DNA from: Antedon bifida
Lineage: Eukaryota > Echinodermata > Crinoidea > Comatulida > Antedonidae
DNA: 64,000 nucleotides
Reading direction: 5' to 3'
Assembly (NCBI GenBank): GCA_963402885.1
Contig: OY727095.1
Location: forward strand, 11,723,001-11,787,000
Notes under the pieces: model-generated
What the model was told of the DNA's origin: nothing
What the model saw: the letters and a program-made list of their open reading frames with translations, nothing else
The model's database searches: none
Shown here: positions 1 to 10,083 of the stretch, piece by piece
Position numbering within the stretch: position 1 is the stretch's first letter
Layout of the letters: each line of letters begins with the position of its first letter
Program-made: the position numbers and the translations under genes

Positions 1-43
<43 letters not shown>
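1..43. repeat. (TA)n microsatellite
   Basis: Uninterrupted TA dinucleotides run to the window edge, so the true length is unknown. Confidence 0.95.
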
Positions 44-45
<2 letters not shown>

Positions 46-223
46 CTTTTTCTCATTCTCACAGATTTCCTCATCTTTATCGTTTCAAATTAATTAATTA
101 AATTTCAGTATATCACCGGGCGGTTTAGAATTAATGTTCTTTGCCTGATTTGTTTATATATATATATATTTGTGGCTGTGAGAATAAGTATATGCAGACA
201 ATCTTGATTGATTTATTGAAATA

Positions 224-339
224 TAGTCTACACTATCAGACTATCATGATGATGATGATATCTCTACCATATTTGGGAATATCACTACCATATTTGAGCA
301 TATCACACATTTTTTGTTTGCTAGTGTAGACAGAGTCTT
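224..339. mobile_element. MITE, family A (inside duplication copy A)
   Basis: Ends resemble tagtctacactatca and tagtgtagacagagtctt, which are inverted, around a core with 'accatatttgggaatatcac'. The same family occurs at 8094, 8306, 26063, 26630, 31229, 54831, 57723 and 58295. No coding capacity. A DNA-transposon MITE is inferred from the inverted ends. Confidence 0.6.
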
Positions 340-1025
340 ACAGAAACAACTGGTCTCTATTTGCTATGTTTGGAGTCCATGGCTTCTGGAGTAGTTTGAC
401 TATCTTCTCCAACGGGAACCGATTTTCATTTATCATAAGGAACGTGTCATTGGTTACATTTTTTGTATGGAACAAGCTGTTGTTATACCACTTGACGACT
501 TCATATTGAGACGGAGAATGGTTACCTAGTCTGTAAGAAAATAATGTAGGCCTAGTTTATTCTCAGGATCAAACTATCTCCACCAAAACCTTACAGGCCT
601 AAACAAATACCGGTTCTTTGTTTTCAAACTGATTTAGGCCTAGTGTTAATTAACTAGTAGCCTACTACAGCATGGGCGAAATCTAAATTGAGCGGGTAGT
701 CTAGGTTAGTAAAATTTGAAGCTGTTGAGCTTGAGTGAATATTTTTGTGTCAAATAATAAAAATACACAATTGCTACAAAATGCATGTGACATAAGTGGA
801 AATATATCCGTGGGAGGTGAGAAAAAGATTGTGTATGTAAAACAAGATATTATCCCCACAAATTGTTACTCTGAACCTTCATGAAACTTTTGAGAGCAGG
901 TCTGATTTGCATGCCCTAAAAAGAAATAGATTGGTTTCAATTTTATCTGTGGATATTATTTCTCGTTTGGGTGAGGTATTCTATCTCTGACGTGGCAGTT
1001 ACTTGTTATACGGTACATTACTCAC

Positions 1026-1156
1026 ATGTCAAATTTGTAATTCACATGATGGCTTTCTTCCACGGGATGCTCTTGCTTTGCCAATAAATAGTAAGATGTC
1101 GTATATACTGTCACAGACGCAATCACTGCTATCAGCAATCTTTCTTTGTTATGCAT
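1026..1156 (-). pseudogene. Duplicated first coding exon of the ST8Sia-like gene
   Basis: These 131 bases equal coding exon 1 at 9092-9222 without a difference. They include the ATG (1154-1156), the signal-anchor segment and the GTGAGT donor. No following exon is visible to the left within the window. Either this is an orphan exon with a promoter, or it starts a second sialyltransferase gene whose remaining exons lie beyond the window edge. I cannot choose between these, so the pseudogene label is provisional. Confidence 0.6.
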
Positions 1157-1569
1157 ACTATAGACTAATAGAACATAGTTATGAATAATTTTGACATGCA
1201 ATGTTTTCTACATTCATGAACATGTCAGATCAGGAAGTGGACCTTGATACTGTAAGTCTAAAAAAATCGCTTTAAGGTCCACAGAGGCTTACTCTAATTT
1301 GACTTTACTTTAGTACTCAATACAATTAGGCCTACTATAAGTTTTTACAAAATTGTGCAGTTCATGAGCAGTCTTTCTATAAAAGTAATCCATAAACTTA
1401 CCTTACAAATGGCTCGCTGACTAAGAGACCGTACATAACATAGATACATTAAACAGTAATACGGTATAATACACGCTACAATACATTACAGCATAATACG
1501 GTAATAAAGGAACAGGAACAAAGTATAAATGATGCTGTAAGTGAGGTGTGGCTGTAGATTGCTTCTGAG

Positions 1570-1677
1570 GAAGTGTCGTTAAGGTGTGTCTTCCAAGAAG
1601 TGGCTATGAGGTGTGTCTTCCAAGAAGTGTCTATGATGTGTGTCTTCCAAGAAGTGTCTGTGAGGTGTCTCTTTGAA
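1570..1677. repeat. 27-bp minisatellite, four units
   Basis: Four consecutive 27-base units of the form gaagtgtctatgaggtgtgt plus cttccaa, the last one diverged. Because 27 is a multiple of three, the opposite strand stays open and gives a spurious repetitive peptide. Confidence 0.9.
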
Positions 1678-2119
1678 GGGCTCTTCTGAAACTTGGGGGT
1701 ATATCGGCTTCTGTTCATTAGCATATGTCATTACATCATCTCTGAGCTTAACTATTGGTCTTAAGTTTGTCCAGTCAGGCACATTTTGGAGGAATTGATT
1801 AATTGTATATATAAGGTATTAAGGTGATAATGGATTCAATCAATCAGTCAAATTGTCTGGAAGTCAAAGCGTTTTAGGTTAAAAATATGGAATAAGCTAC
1901 CGTACCAATATTTCTCAATAATTGCTTCATTTCACAAAACTACAAAAAAGGTTTTTTTCAGATTTTTTTGTATTTAATAACCACAATAAAAGACCGGTTT
2001 TCTTTTACATGATCGTGTAATCATGTATAAAGATGTTGTTAAATAAATATATAAATACATAAGAGATGAATAACTTATAAACTACACTATTGCTTATTCA
2101 AAGTTTTATTTTACCCATC

Positions 2120-2125
2120 TTTATT
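2120..2125 (-). promoter_or_regulatory. Candidate polyadenylation signal of the ST8Sia-like gene
   Basis: On the minus strand AATAAA lies about 17 bases after the downstream stop codon at 2142-2144. Confidence 0.4.
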
Positions 2126-2141
2126 ATCAATATAAATATGT

Positions 2142-2379
2142 TCAACATATACATTTATCGACATGTAATTGTATAATTCCTTTCATATGTAAGTCTAAGA
2201 TAATAGCAAATTCTTGATCGAAGCGATGAACTTTAATAATCTTCTTTACACGTGGTGCACTCTTTTCATAATAATGGTAACTTACTGGCTTTCATTTTTC
2301 TGGTCAGTGCTGAACGGCCAAAATCCATAAAGATTTACTTTATCACACATTGTCAATGCTGAAGTAAGCCAATATGCAC
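2142..2379 (-). CDS. ST8Sia-like coding exon 6 (motifs S, III and VS; one-base frame break)
   Basis: Acceptor GTTTATAG. First frame: AYWLTSALTMCDKVNLYGFW, PFSTDQKNESQ, then TAA at 2282-2284. Shifted by one base from about 2288: PVSYHYYEKSAPRVKKI, then VHRFDQEFAI, LHMKGIIQLHVDKC and TGA at 2142-2144. Both halves match consecutive parts of ST8Sia proteins, so a base appears lost near 2285-2292. A GTAAGT sits at the break, but its codons (V, S) fit the conserved PVxYHYY stretch, so I do not read it as a donor. Confidence 0.8.
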
Positions 2380-5300
2380 CTATAAACAATTACATAAATA
2401 TTTTACAGTTCGCATAAAATAAAATTTGTTTTGAATTATCATTTTACGTCCCTTTTTTCAATTCAAAACAGTCAATCAATATAAATAATACAATAGACAG
2501 GAAGAAAGCATATCTGGAGCCTGACAATGGAAACGTTGCAGTAAAAAAATCATTCCGTCCTCAAAGTTTAGTTGTTTTGTTTTTTTTAGTCGTTTTGCAC
2601 AAAATGCTGTCATCGTGTGGCCACACATTTAGGCCTACTATACTGTTTGTGTTTTGGCTGCCAATGCCATATCTAATAGACTTGATCACAAAAAAAAAAC
2701 ACTAACCACTTGATGCATATGAAGCATTAAGGCCTCGATTAGACAAGAACTTGTTCATCGCATACCAGTGTGTTGGATGGCCTAATAGTATCTTTAGCTT
2801 CATGCCACGTTTAGGCCTACTTCTTCTGACAGTACGCATGGCCAGCTTGGTGTACTCAAAACTCTTTAGGTAGGTGAATCCAGAAATCCATAAGTAACTT
2901 TGATATTGCTGAATGTAAGCTATAAACTTTGCTCTGTCTTCCTTGCTTTGTAATCTATTATACCTAAATTAATATAAAAAGATTATCTATGATGTTTTTG
3001 AAAATGAAAATATGTTTAGGAATACGGCACACGCAAAACTAAGTATGGATAGGCCTACATCAGGAATGTAGAGAAAATTACGAAAATAGCAATAATAGGT
3101 CTATAAATACTACGGTACCAAATTTTCAATGCAGCGCTTTTTTCTTTTACCATACGGCAGGCTCAGGTATACACTATCTGTATGATTTAACTTTCACTGC
3201 TTTTTGGATTTTATAATCAGATATAATTAAGATCCATATATAGTAGGTGACGTTTATAACACTAACAACAACAATGATTCAACTTTTTCATTTCAGGGGG
3301 ACTAGTCCGGTGGCAGGAGGGGGGAATCACCACCCGAAAGGGGACAAATTGCCATCCAACTTTTCTAGACTAGAATTTTCCGTAGATTACGAATATGGAA
3401 GGTAATCGATCAGGATAGGAAGCGTTTTCGAGATATAAGGGGTCAAAGTTCAAAATTGACCAATTACAACAATGTATTATGTATATGTATTATAACAAAT
3501 TTATTGAAGCACAATTTGGTCTTTTATTACATTTTTATGATTATAAGTGTCTATTCAATCACCTTATGAAAAAAAAATCCTTTGTGAAAAACTAATATTT
3601 AATAAAAATTTTCTCATCCTGTTAATCAATCATACGCAATGTAAAAGAGCGAATACATCATTTCATCAGTTGACATACGGTCAATTTCATCAGTTGACAT
3701 AAGGTCAAAGGTCAACATTTTAATACGCGTATTAGTTAACAAATAAATGCAAACTTGTCCAAACTATGATATTGATGGTTTTACAAGTAATCAAATTATT
3801 TGATTAGTAAAGTTATGTTATTTCATTATAATTTTGATTAATATAATTATAATACTGTATTTAATCAAATCAGACTTCGATCAGGATAGGAAGCGAATAG
3901 GAAGAGATAAGGGGTCAAAGTTCAAAATTGACCAATTACAACAATGTATTATATACATATGTATTATAACCAATTTATTAAAGTTCAATTTTGTCTTTTA
4001 ATACATTTGTATGGTTATAGGTATTGTATGGTGTTATTCAGTCGCCTTATAAAACAAATACTTTGCAATTAAAGGTCAAATGTCAATATTGACCAATCAC
4101 ACAATTTGCATTTAAAACCAAATAAAAACTAACATTTAAGACAAAATGTTATGTTTTATCATTCTGTTAAGACATCTATCAATCATACACAATCAAAAGA
4201 GCACATTTATCATTACACAAGTTGACATAGGTCAAAGGTCAACATTTAAAAAAATGATATACTAAATAATGCAAAGTTATTCAAACTATGAGATCGATGT
4301 TCATAAATGTAATCACGTTATTTGATCAGTGAAATTATGGTATTTTTATATTTTTTCTAGTGCGCATTATTTTAAATGTATTAATATAATACTGTAAAAT
4401 AAATAATAAAATTAATATTATGACGATTAAAATGTTATGATGTTAAAATGTTGCGCTGACCTTCAATGATTTGCCACTATACAGTTGCATTTATTAGGGC
4501 TACAATATTCATTTTTGGAAAATAAACTACTATTCATCAGAACCAGAGAATACCAATTCGTACAGGATAGGGCATAGGCAGATCCAGGTGGCCAAACTCA
4601 ATCCACAACTCACTACACAGACAGACCACAATTTTTATATAGTCACAGATAGTTTGGCCCATACAGGAAAGAGTTTCCTGTACACAAAGGATTCTAAAAT
4701 AACCCATATGGATTTGCCCGAATGAACCCTCTAAGGACCCTTTTGGGATCTCTATGTGGTGTGCTACATAAGGCCCTGTATTAGAAATTAATATGGGGTA
4801 AATAGTTCATAGATGAACTATGGAATAAAACTAAATGTGCACCCTCAATCTTTAAATAACATTTATGGATTTGCCCAAATGAACCCAAGGGCCGATCCTT
4901 CATGGACCTTTCGGGGTTCTCTATGTGGGGCTACAAGAGACCCTATATTGGAAATAATGTATGTGGGGTGAAAATGTGGGTTCATAGAGATATAATAAAT
5001 ATCCCTGTGCACCCTCGATCATCCATAAAGAACATTTTATGGATTTGCCCAAATTAACCCGAGGGCCGGTCGTTCTCCATGGATGGACATTAAGCTCCAT
5101 AATGGAAATATAAGGGGTGACACTGTGAGTTCATATAGACAGGCGCGGCCCATGGAATAAAGCTGCCTGTAAACTCTCGATCCTTAAGGAAATATAATGG
5201 GTGACACTGTGGGTTTATATAGACAGGCAGAACAATGGAATAAAGCTGCCTGTGCACTCTCGATCCTTAAGGAACACTTATGGATTTGCCCAAATTAACC

Positions 5301-8300
5301 CAAGGGCCGGTCCTCCATGGACATTAAGCCCCATAATGGAAATATAATGGGTGACACTGTGGGTTTATATAGACAGGCACATGGAATAAAGCTGCCTGTG
5401 CACTCTCGATCCTTAAGGAACACTTATGGATTTGCTCAAATTAACCCCCAAAGGCCGGTCCTCCATGGATGGACATTAAGCCCCATAATGGACATATAAG
5501 GGGTGACACTGTGGGTTCATAATAAACAGGCGGGGCCCATGGAATAAAGCTGCCTTGCACTCTCGATCCTTAAGGAACACTTATGGATTTGCCCAAATTA
5601 ACCCAAGGGCCGGTCATCCATGGACATTAAGCCACATAGTGGAAATATAAGGGGTGACAATGTGGGTTTATATAGACAGGCACATGGAATAAAGCTGCCT
5701 GTGCACTCTCGATCCTTAAGGAACCGATTTGGATTTTGCCTAAAATGAAACAACAGCAGGTCATCTATTTAGACCCTTCTGTGGTTCTCTACTGTATGTT
5801 CAGTTCTACATTTGGCCCCTGTATCGGATCAATGCATTTGGCTACATAAGTTACTGTGTTAGAAATATATCGGGTAACTAAAACTGTAGGTTCCAATATT
5901 AAGCCATGGGAAAAGCCTGTCTGTGCACCCTCAATCCTTTTAAATGGAACCCATATGGATTTTCCAAAATGAACCAAGGGTAACTTCTGAATTCTCTATG
6001 AGCCGTACATTCCGTTTATTGGAGATACATGGATACCTGATTGAAATTGCTCAAATATTTCTGAAAGACATTGTACTGTATAGTAATAGTATTATTCCCC
6101 TTCCACACCTCTTTGAATTAAATCCGCCCTGATAGGCTCTTATGTACAGGATTTCAAAGCAATAATCACACCTGTATTTTTCAAACAGTATAATCTATTA
6201 GATTGAATAAAAATATCTATTATAAACAATTTGCCGTTAGAAATCTCTATGCCATGTCGTTATTTAGATGAGAAAAACAGGTCAAAGGTTAAAATTACAG
6301 AAAAATAGGTGTTTCAGTCACTTTTTGAAAAAAATGTTGCATTATGGCAAGTATAAACATATATATTGTGAACAATTTGACACCAAATATTTATTAATTT
6401 ATGTTTTTATAACCTTATTCAATTATGTCAAAGGTTAATAACCACACTTCCGGTCATTTTCAAGCAATATCATCTGTTACACTGAATATTATGTATATCT
6501 TGGGAACAATTTGCTCCTATTTTTAATTCTCTCCGACCTGCCGTTACTTAGATATAGCAAAAAGAGGTCAAAGGTCAAAATTGCTAACAATGGGGTTTCC
6601 GGCCAATTTTACAAAGAAAGTTCTGTTAGAGCTAATATAAACATATACATTGTGAACAATTTGACACCCAAATTATCTCACTACGTCAATTTTGAACTTT
6701 GACCCCTTATATCTCGAAAACGCTTCCTATCCTGATCGATTACCTTCCATATTCATAATCTACGGAAAATTCTGGTCTAGAAAAGTTGGATGGCAATTTG
6801 TCCCCTTTCGGGTGGTGATATCCCCCCTCCTGCCACCGGACTAGACGTAAAACTGACAAAGACAAGGTGCATTTTCTCGATTTTATGCATGTATAAACAA
6901 TCTGACTTACTGTTTTTCTATTTGTGATGGGTTAATAGTTACTAAATTCGTGAGAGAACCCACATCTTTGGTAAAACCGTTTAAACGCGGCGTATTAAAT
7001 CTATAGAAATAAAATGTTGCATTAAAAAAAAATATTACAGTTCAGTTATATGTAGAGTTGAGTTAGCAATTACGAGTTTTGTAACAATTTTAATATTGGT
7101 TCTCACTAGGGCTCAACGCAAGGAGAACGTAGACGCAGTTCGAATCACATTGCTTGTGATTGGTCAAAATACAGTTGCGTTGCGCTTACTTGCGTTCGAG
7201 TCCTGGTGGGAACCAAGCTTTAAAATGTTACAAGAATATTTATCTTCCTCTGCGCGATTTTAGGTTTAGGCCCTACCTTATAATGAAATTCGCGGAGTCT
7301 ATTTTAGAACCACAACAGCTGCCGTTGAGGATACCACTACTGCCAACTACACTGCACGTATTAAACTGCCTTTCACTATATTGGTGTATCTGTGAAGAAG
7401 AATGAATTAGTGGGTGACTATGGTTGCATAATATAAAGCAGAGGTAACTTGCAAATGGCACCATGCCTATTTGGGAGTAGGCCAATATGTTTTCGACATA
7501 ATAATACTTAATACTATTAGTTTACCGATGTATTGTGACGGTTGTGTATGGAGGATAGTGAGTAGTTTTGTAGTAGGTCATGTCTGACAATTATGATTAA
7601 CTTAAACTAATTTAATTAGTATATCATATTTGTTGTCTGATCTGTGGCACTTCAAATATAACAAGTGTATACACAAATACATTTTGGTTACATTTTATTC
7701 TCATATGTTGTCAATTGCGAATCTATTTCTCAGGACGAAACACCCACCCCTACACAAAGATCTACGACTACATACTTACAGCTGGCAAATTCTTGTAAAT
7801 GTCACCAGGTAAAATAACTGTTTTATTTGAGTTGATAATTCGGACTTTGTGGTTTTTAGGTACAGTTGTCTTTGTTACGAATTGAAAGGATAACAACTTC
7901 TTTGATAAACTACCACTGCAACAACAATAATAAAGAATATCAGATTAACTTCTATTTATTTCCCCCTTTATTTTTTTTCTAAAAAATAAACATACATAAA
8001 TAAGCAATTGCATAGGCTATAATACAAAAAGAAAGGAAGTACCTTAGAAGAATGGCTTATAAATGTAGAAACTCTCTGTTTTAACAGCTTAAAAGCTCTT
8101 AAAAATGTGATGTGCTCATGTGGACATGATGATGTCATATCACTGTCGTATTTGGGAATATCACTACCATATTTGTGCACATCACCCTATTTTTTGTCTA
8201 ACTAGTTTGATAGTGTAGACATGAAAGCTTTACAAAAAATATATATATATTTGTGGCTGTGAGAATAAGTATATGCAGACAATCTTGATTGATTTATTGA

Positions 8301-9222
8301 AATATAGTCTACACTATCAAACTATCATGATGATGATGATATCTCTACCATATTTGGGAATATCACTACCATATTTGAGCATATCACACATTTTTTGTTT
8401 GATAGTGTAAACAGAGTCTTACTGAAACAACTGGTCTCTATTTGCTATGTTTGGAGTCCATGGCTTCTGGAGTAGTTTGACTATCTTCTCCAACGGGAAC
8501 CGATTTTCATTTATCATAAGGAACGTGTCATTGGTTACATTTTTTGTATGGAACAAGCTGTTGTTATACCACTTGACGACTTCATATTGAGACGGAGAAT
8601 GGTCACTTAGTCTGTAAGAAAATAATGTAGGCCTAGTTTATTCTCAGGATCGAACTATCCCCACCAAAACCTTACAGGCCTAAACAAATACAGGTTCTTT
8701 GTTTTCAAACTGATTTAGTGTTAATTAACTAGTAGCCTACTACAACATGGGCGAAATCTAAATTGAGCGGGTAGTCTAGGTTAGTAAAATTTGAAGCTGT
8801 TGAGCTTGCGTGAATTAATGTGTCAAATAATAAAAATACACAATTGCTACAAAATGCATTTGACATAAGTGGAAATATATCCGTGGGAGGTGAGAAAAAG
8901 ATTGTGTATGTAAAACAAGATATTATCCCCACAAATTGTTACTCTGAACCTTCATGAAACTTTCTAGAGTGTGTCTGGTTTGCATGCCCTAAAAAGAAAC
9001 TGATTGGTTTTAATTTTGTGGATATTATTTAGCCCGTCTGGGTGAGGTATTCTATCTCTGACGTGGCAGTTACTTGTTATACATTACTCACATGTCAAAT
9101 TTGTAATTCACATGATGGCTTTCTTCCACGGGATGCTCTTGCTTTGCCAATAAATAGTAAGATGTCGTATATACTGTCACAGACGCAATCACTGCTATCA
9201 GCAATCTTTCTTTGTTATGCAT
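2142..9222 (-). CDS. ST8Sia-like alpha-2,8-sialyltransferase (six coding exons, frame break in last exon)
   Basis: Role: Golgi type II membrane enzyme expected to transfer sialic acid from CMP-Neu5Ac onto a sialylated acceptor. Coding exons in order: 9222-9092, 7915-7780, 7389-7277, 7000-6911, 2963-2707, 2379-2142. All junctions are GT-AG with matching phase. Visible: short cytosolic tail MHNKER; signal anchor about residues 7-26; sialylmotif L from residue 101 (CSVVGSSGILNGSCCG, IDSANFIIR, FTKDVGS, TINPS); motif S with SSG, then LYGFWPF (259-265). In a shifted frame come motif III (YHYYE) and motif VS (HRFDQE, the HxxxxE signature). Residue order and the stem fit ST8Sia, nearest ST8SIA1/5 by memory. 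The restored length of about 321 residues is slightly shorter than the human enzymes. Odd points: the motif L asparagine after VVG is serine. One base is missing in exon 6, so the literal frame stops at 2282-2284 after 274 residues. This may be an assembly error or a dying gene. The linkage specificity is inference. Confidence 0.85.
2707..2963 (-). CDS. ST8Sia-like coding exon 5 (catalytic domain between motifs L and S)
   Basis: Acceptor TTAATTTAG, donor GTTAGTG. Codes residues 158-242, for example KEDRAKFIAYIQQYQSYLWI and GLNASYASSG. Its final base begins the glycine of motif S. The exon has no ATG of its own. A 3.5-kb TIR element lies in the intron between it and exon 4. Confidence 0.85.
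3305..6841. mobile_element. Non-autonomous DNA transposon with about 155-bp TIRs, TA target duplication
   Basis: The left end GTCCGGTGGCAGGAGGGGGG (3305 on) is inverted at 6822-6841. The match extends about 155 bp with only a few differences (3305-3458 against 6688-6841). TA lies just outside both ends (3303-3304, 6842-6843). Inside are a tandem duplication with a period of about 480 bp (3396 on, 3871 on), a satellite-like array and several AGGTCAAAGGTCA motifs. No transposase frame is visible. Inserted in intron 4 of the ST8Sia-like gene. Superfamily not assigned; the TA duplication suits Tc1/mariner-like or PIF-like enzymes. The close TIR identity suggests fairly recent activity. Confidence 0.8.
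4690..5990. repeat. Satellite-like array, unit about 146-157 bp, inside the TIR element
   Basis: Anchors such as atggatttgcccaaat recur near 4707, 4863, 5038, 5280, 5425, 5580, 5728 and 5955. Other parts of the unit are gatccttaaggaac, ggccggtc, gacactgtgggtt and ggaataaagctgcctg. The middle units are nearly identical and the outer ones diverged; one unit near 5180 has an internal deletion. About eight to nine units in all. Confidence 0.85.
6911..7000 (-). CDS. ST8Sia-like coding exon 4 (second half of sialylmotif L)
   Basis: Acceptor TTTCTATAG, donor GTAAGTCAG. Codes RFN, then FTKDVGSLTNLVTINPSQIE, matching the KDVGxKTxLVTxNPS stretch of ST8Sia enzymes. One base enters and two bases leave, in agreement with both neighbours. 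Confidence 0.9.
7095..7220. mobile_element. MITE, family B
   Basis: Inverted ends ttggttctcactagg and gtgggaaccaagctt bound about 125 bp holding a CCAAT-like core (gtgattggtc). The same family is at 22582-22726. It lies in the intron between ST8Sia exons 3 and 4. Confidence 0.6.
7277..7389 (-). CDS. ST8Sia-like coding exon 3 (first half of sialylmotif L)
   Basis: Acceptor CTTCTTCACAG, donor GTAGGG. Codes residues 90-126, including FNTCSVVGSSGILNG and KIDSANFII, the CMP-sialic-acid-binding motif L. The family has VVGN(S/G)G; here the asparagine is serine (residue 106). Confidence 0.9.
7780..7915 (-). CDS. ST8Sia-like coding exon 2 (stem)
   Basis: Preceded by the acceptor TTGTTGTTGCAG and followed by the donor GTAAGTATG. 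One base completes the split codon, then come 45 codons including VILPGDIYKNLPA. Phase agrees with exon 1 (two bases carried over) and exon 3 (zero). Confidence 0.8.
8094..8230. mobile_element. MITE, family A
   Basis: Core tgtgatgtgctcatg and gtcgtatttgggaatatcac, right end gatagtgtagac. It lies in intron 1 of the ST8Sia-like gene beside another family-A copy (8306-8420). Confidence 0.6.
8306..8420. mobile_element. MITE, family A (inside duplication copy B)
   Basis: Counterpart of the MITE at 224-339, with the same inverted ends and core. Confidence 0.6.
9092..9222 (-). CDS. ST8Sia-like coding exon 1 (cytosolic tail, membrane anchor, stem)
   Basis: ATG at 9220-9222. The exon codes 43 residues plus two bases (AT), with MHNKER followed by the hydrophobic stretch LLIAVIASVTVYTTSYYLLA and a polar stem. 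The donor is GTGAGT (9086-9091). A possible acceptor upstream (AG at 9316-9317) would give the exon a 5' untranslated part up to 9315. Confidence 0.8.
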
Positions 9223-9505
9223 ACTATAGACTAATAGAACATAGTTATGAATAATTTTGACATGCAATGTTTTCTACATTCATGAACATGTCAGATCAGG
9301 AAGTGGACCTTGATACTGTAAGTCTAAAAAAATCGCTTTAAGGTCCACAGAGGCTTACTCTAATTTGAGATAGAGAATTCACGGTGGAATCACCTTCTCG
9401 ACTCTAGATAACTTTAGTACTCAATACAATTAGGCCTACTATAAGTTTTTACAAAATTGCACAGTTCATGAGCAGTCTTTCTATAAAAGTAATCCATAAA
9501 CTTAC

Positions 9506-9700
9506 CTTACAAATGGCTCGCTGACTAAGCGACCGTATACTAATGTAAAATACATTGCGCAAACTTTCATCTTCTTTATGATCGTGAATGTTTTGATACT
9601 GTAAACATTCAATGTAATTCGTAAACCTAAGCACGTATATCTGCGGTCCGGGCCCGTAACTTGACATTTATGAGATTCAAATAGAATGATGATGGACCAA
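9506..9700 (-). other. Candidate 5' untranslated exon of the ST8Sia-like gene (right limit approximate)
   Basis: A strong donor GTAAGTTT (acttac at 9500-9505) follows TTTGTAAG on the minus strand. The same donor is kept in copy A (1396-1401) and in the old diverged copy (10315-10320). A 190-bp intron would join it to the acceptor at 9316-9317 before the ATG exon. The transcription start is not visible. Confidence 0.35.
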
Positions 9701-10083
9701 AAAATTGAAACAAATAAGATAATCCGAGTACACTGGCGGCAGATTTCACCTCAGTCTCATGATTTTTAGAATAAATATATTAACTGCTATTTATTTTCTA
9801 GCACAAATTAATTTGCTTCCAAAAATTATTGTGGCGGACAGATCACATCGGATTGTATAGCTCAATGCCTAAGGCCAGATCTTATTAAATTTTTGGTTTG
9901 AGAATTGACCAAAAAGTTATTTAAGAATTACCTGTATATTCACTAGAAAAGACACTTGATGGCCGATATAAGTAATCGTTGCCCTATGTAAAGATAATAT
10001 TAGAGTATCTTAATTTTGAACTGCTTTGTGTTTTACTCTTTTAAAAATTTAGTTGATTTGTACTTCTGAAAATATATATAGTA

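Larger units (their letters stand above)
155..1433. repeat. Segmental duplication, copy A (promoter plus first exon of the sialyltransferase gene)
   Basis: This stretch is near-identical, in the same orientation, to 8239-9537. It carries an exact copy of the first coding exon of the minus-strand sialyltransferase (1026-1156) and the splice donor of its presumed 5' untranslated exon (acttac at 1396-1401). Copy A lacks about 40 bp that copy B keeps at about 9367-9410, and an older relative at 10084-10700 also has that segment. Copy A is therefore the derived copy. It lies downstream of the parent gene on the same strand. Confidence 0.85.
1434..2141. other. Intergenic stretch downstream of the sialyltransferase gene
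   Basis: Apart from the minisatellite at 1570-1677 I see no gene here. The right-hand part is the probable 3' untranslated tail of the minus-strand gene. Confidence 0.5.
8239..9537. repeat. Segmental duplication, copy B (parent copy)
   Basis: Direct repeat of 155-1433, about 6.8 kb away. It covers part of intron 1, coding exon 1 and the 5' untranslated region of the sialyltransferase gene. Homology with an older copy continues past its right edge (9538-9900 against 10340-10700), which marks this as the source copy. Confidence 0.85.

Noticed and set aside
1003-1188. Plus-strand frame of 61 codons, repeated at 9042-9254
   Set aside because: It is the antisense shadow of the sialyltransferase ATG exon; the minus-strand reading has the membrane anchor, the donor and phase support.
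1476-1782. Two minus-strand frames with repeated DTSWKTHL- and HRHFLEDT-type peptides
   Set aside because: Produced by the 27-bp minisatellite, whose length keeps frames open.
2260-2286. GTAAGT on the minus strand as a splice donor ending sialyltransferase exon 6
   Set aside because: The bases after it code PVSYHYYE and the rest of the conserved C-terminus without a gap in homology, so a lost base explains the data better than an intron.
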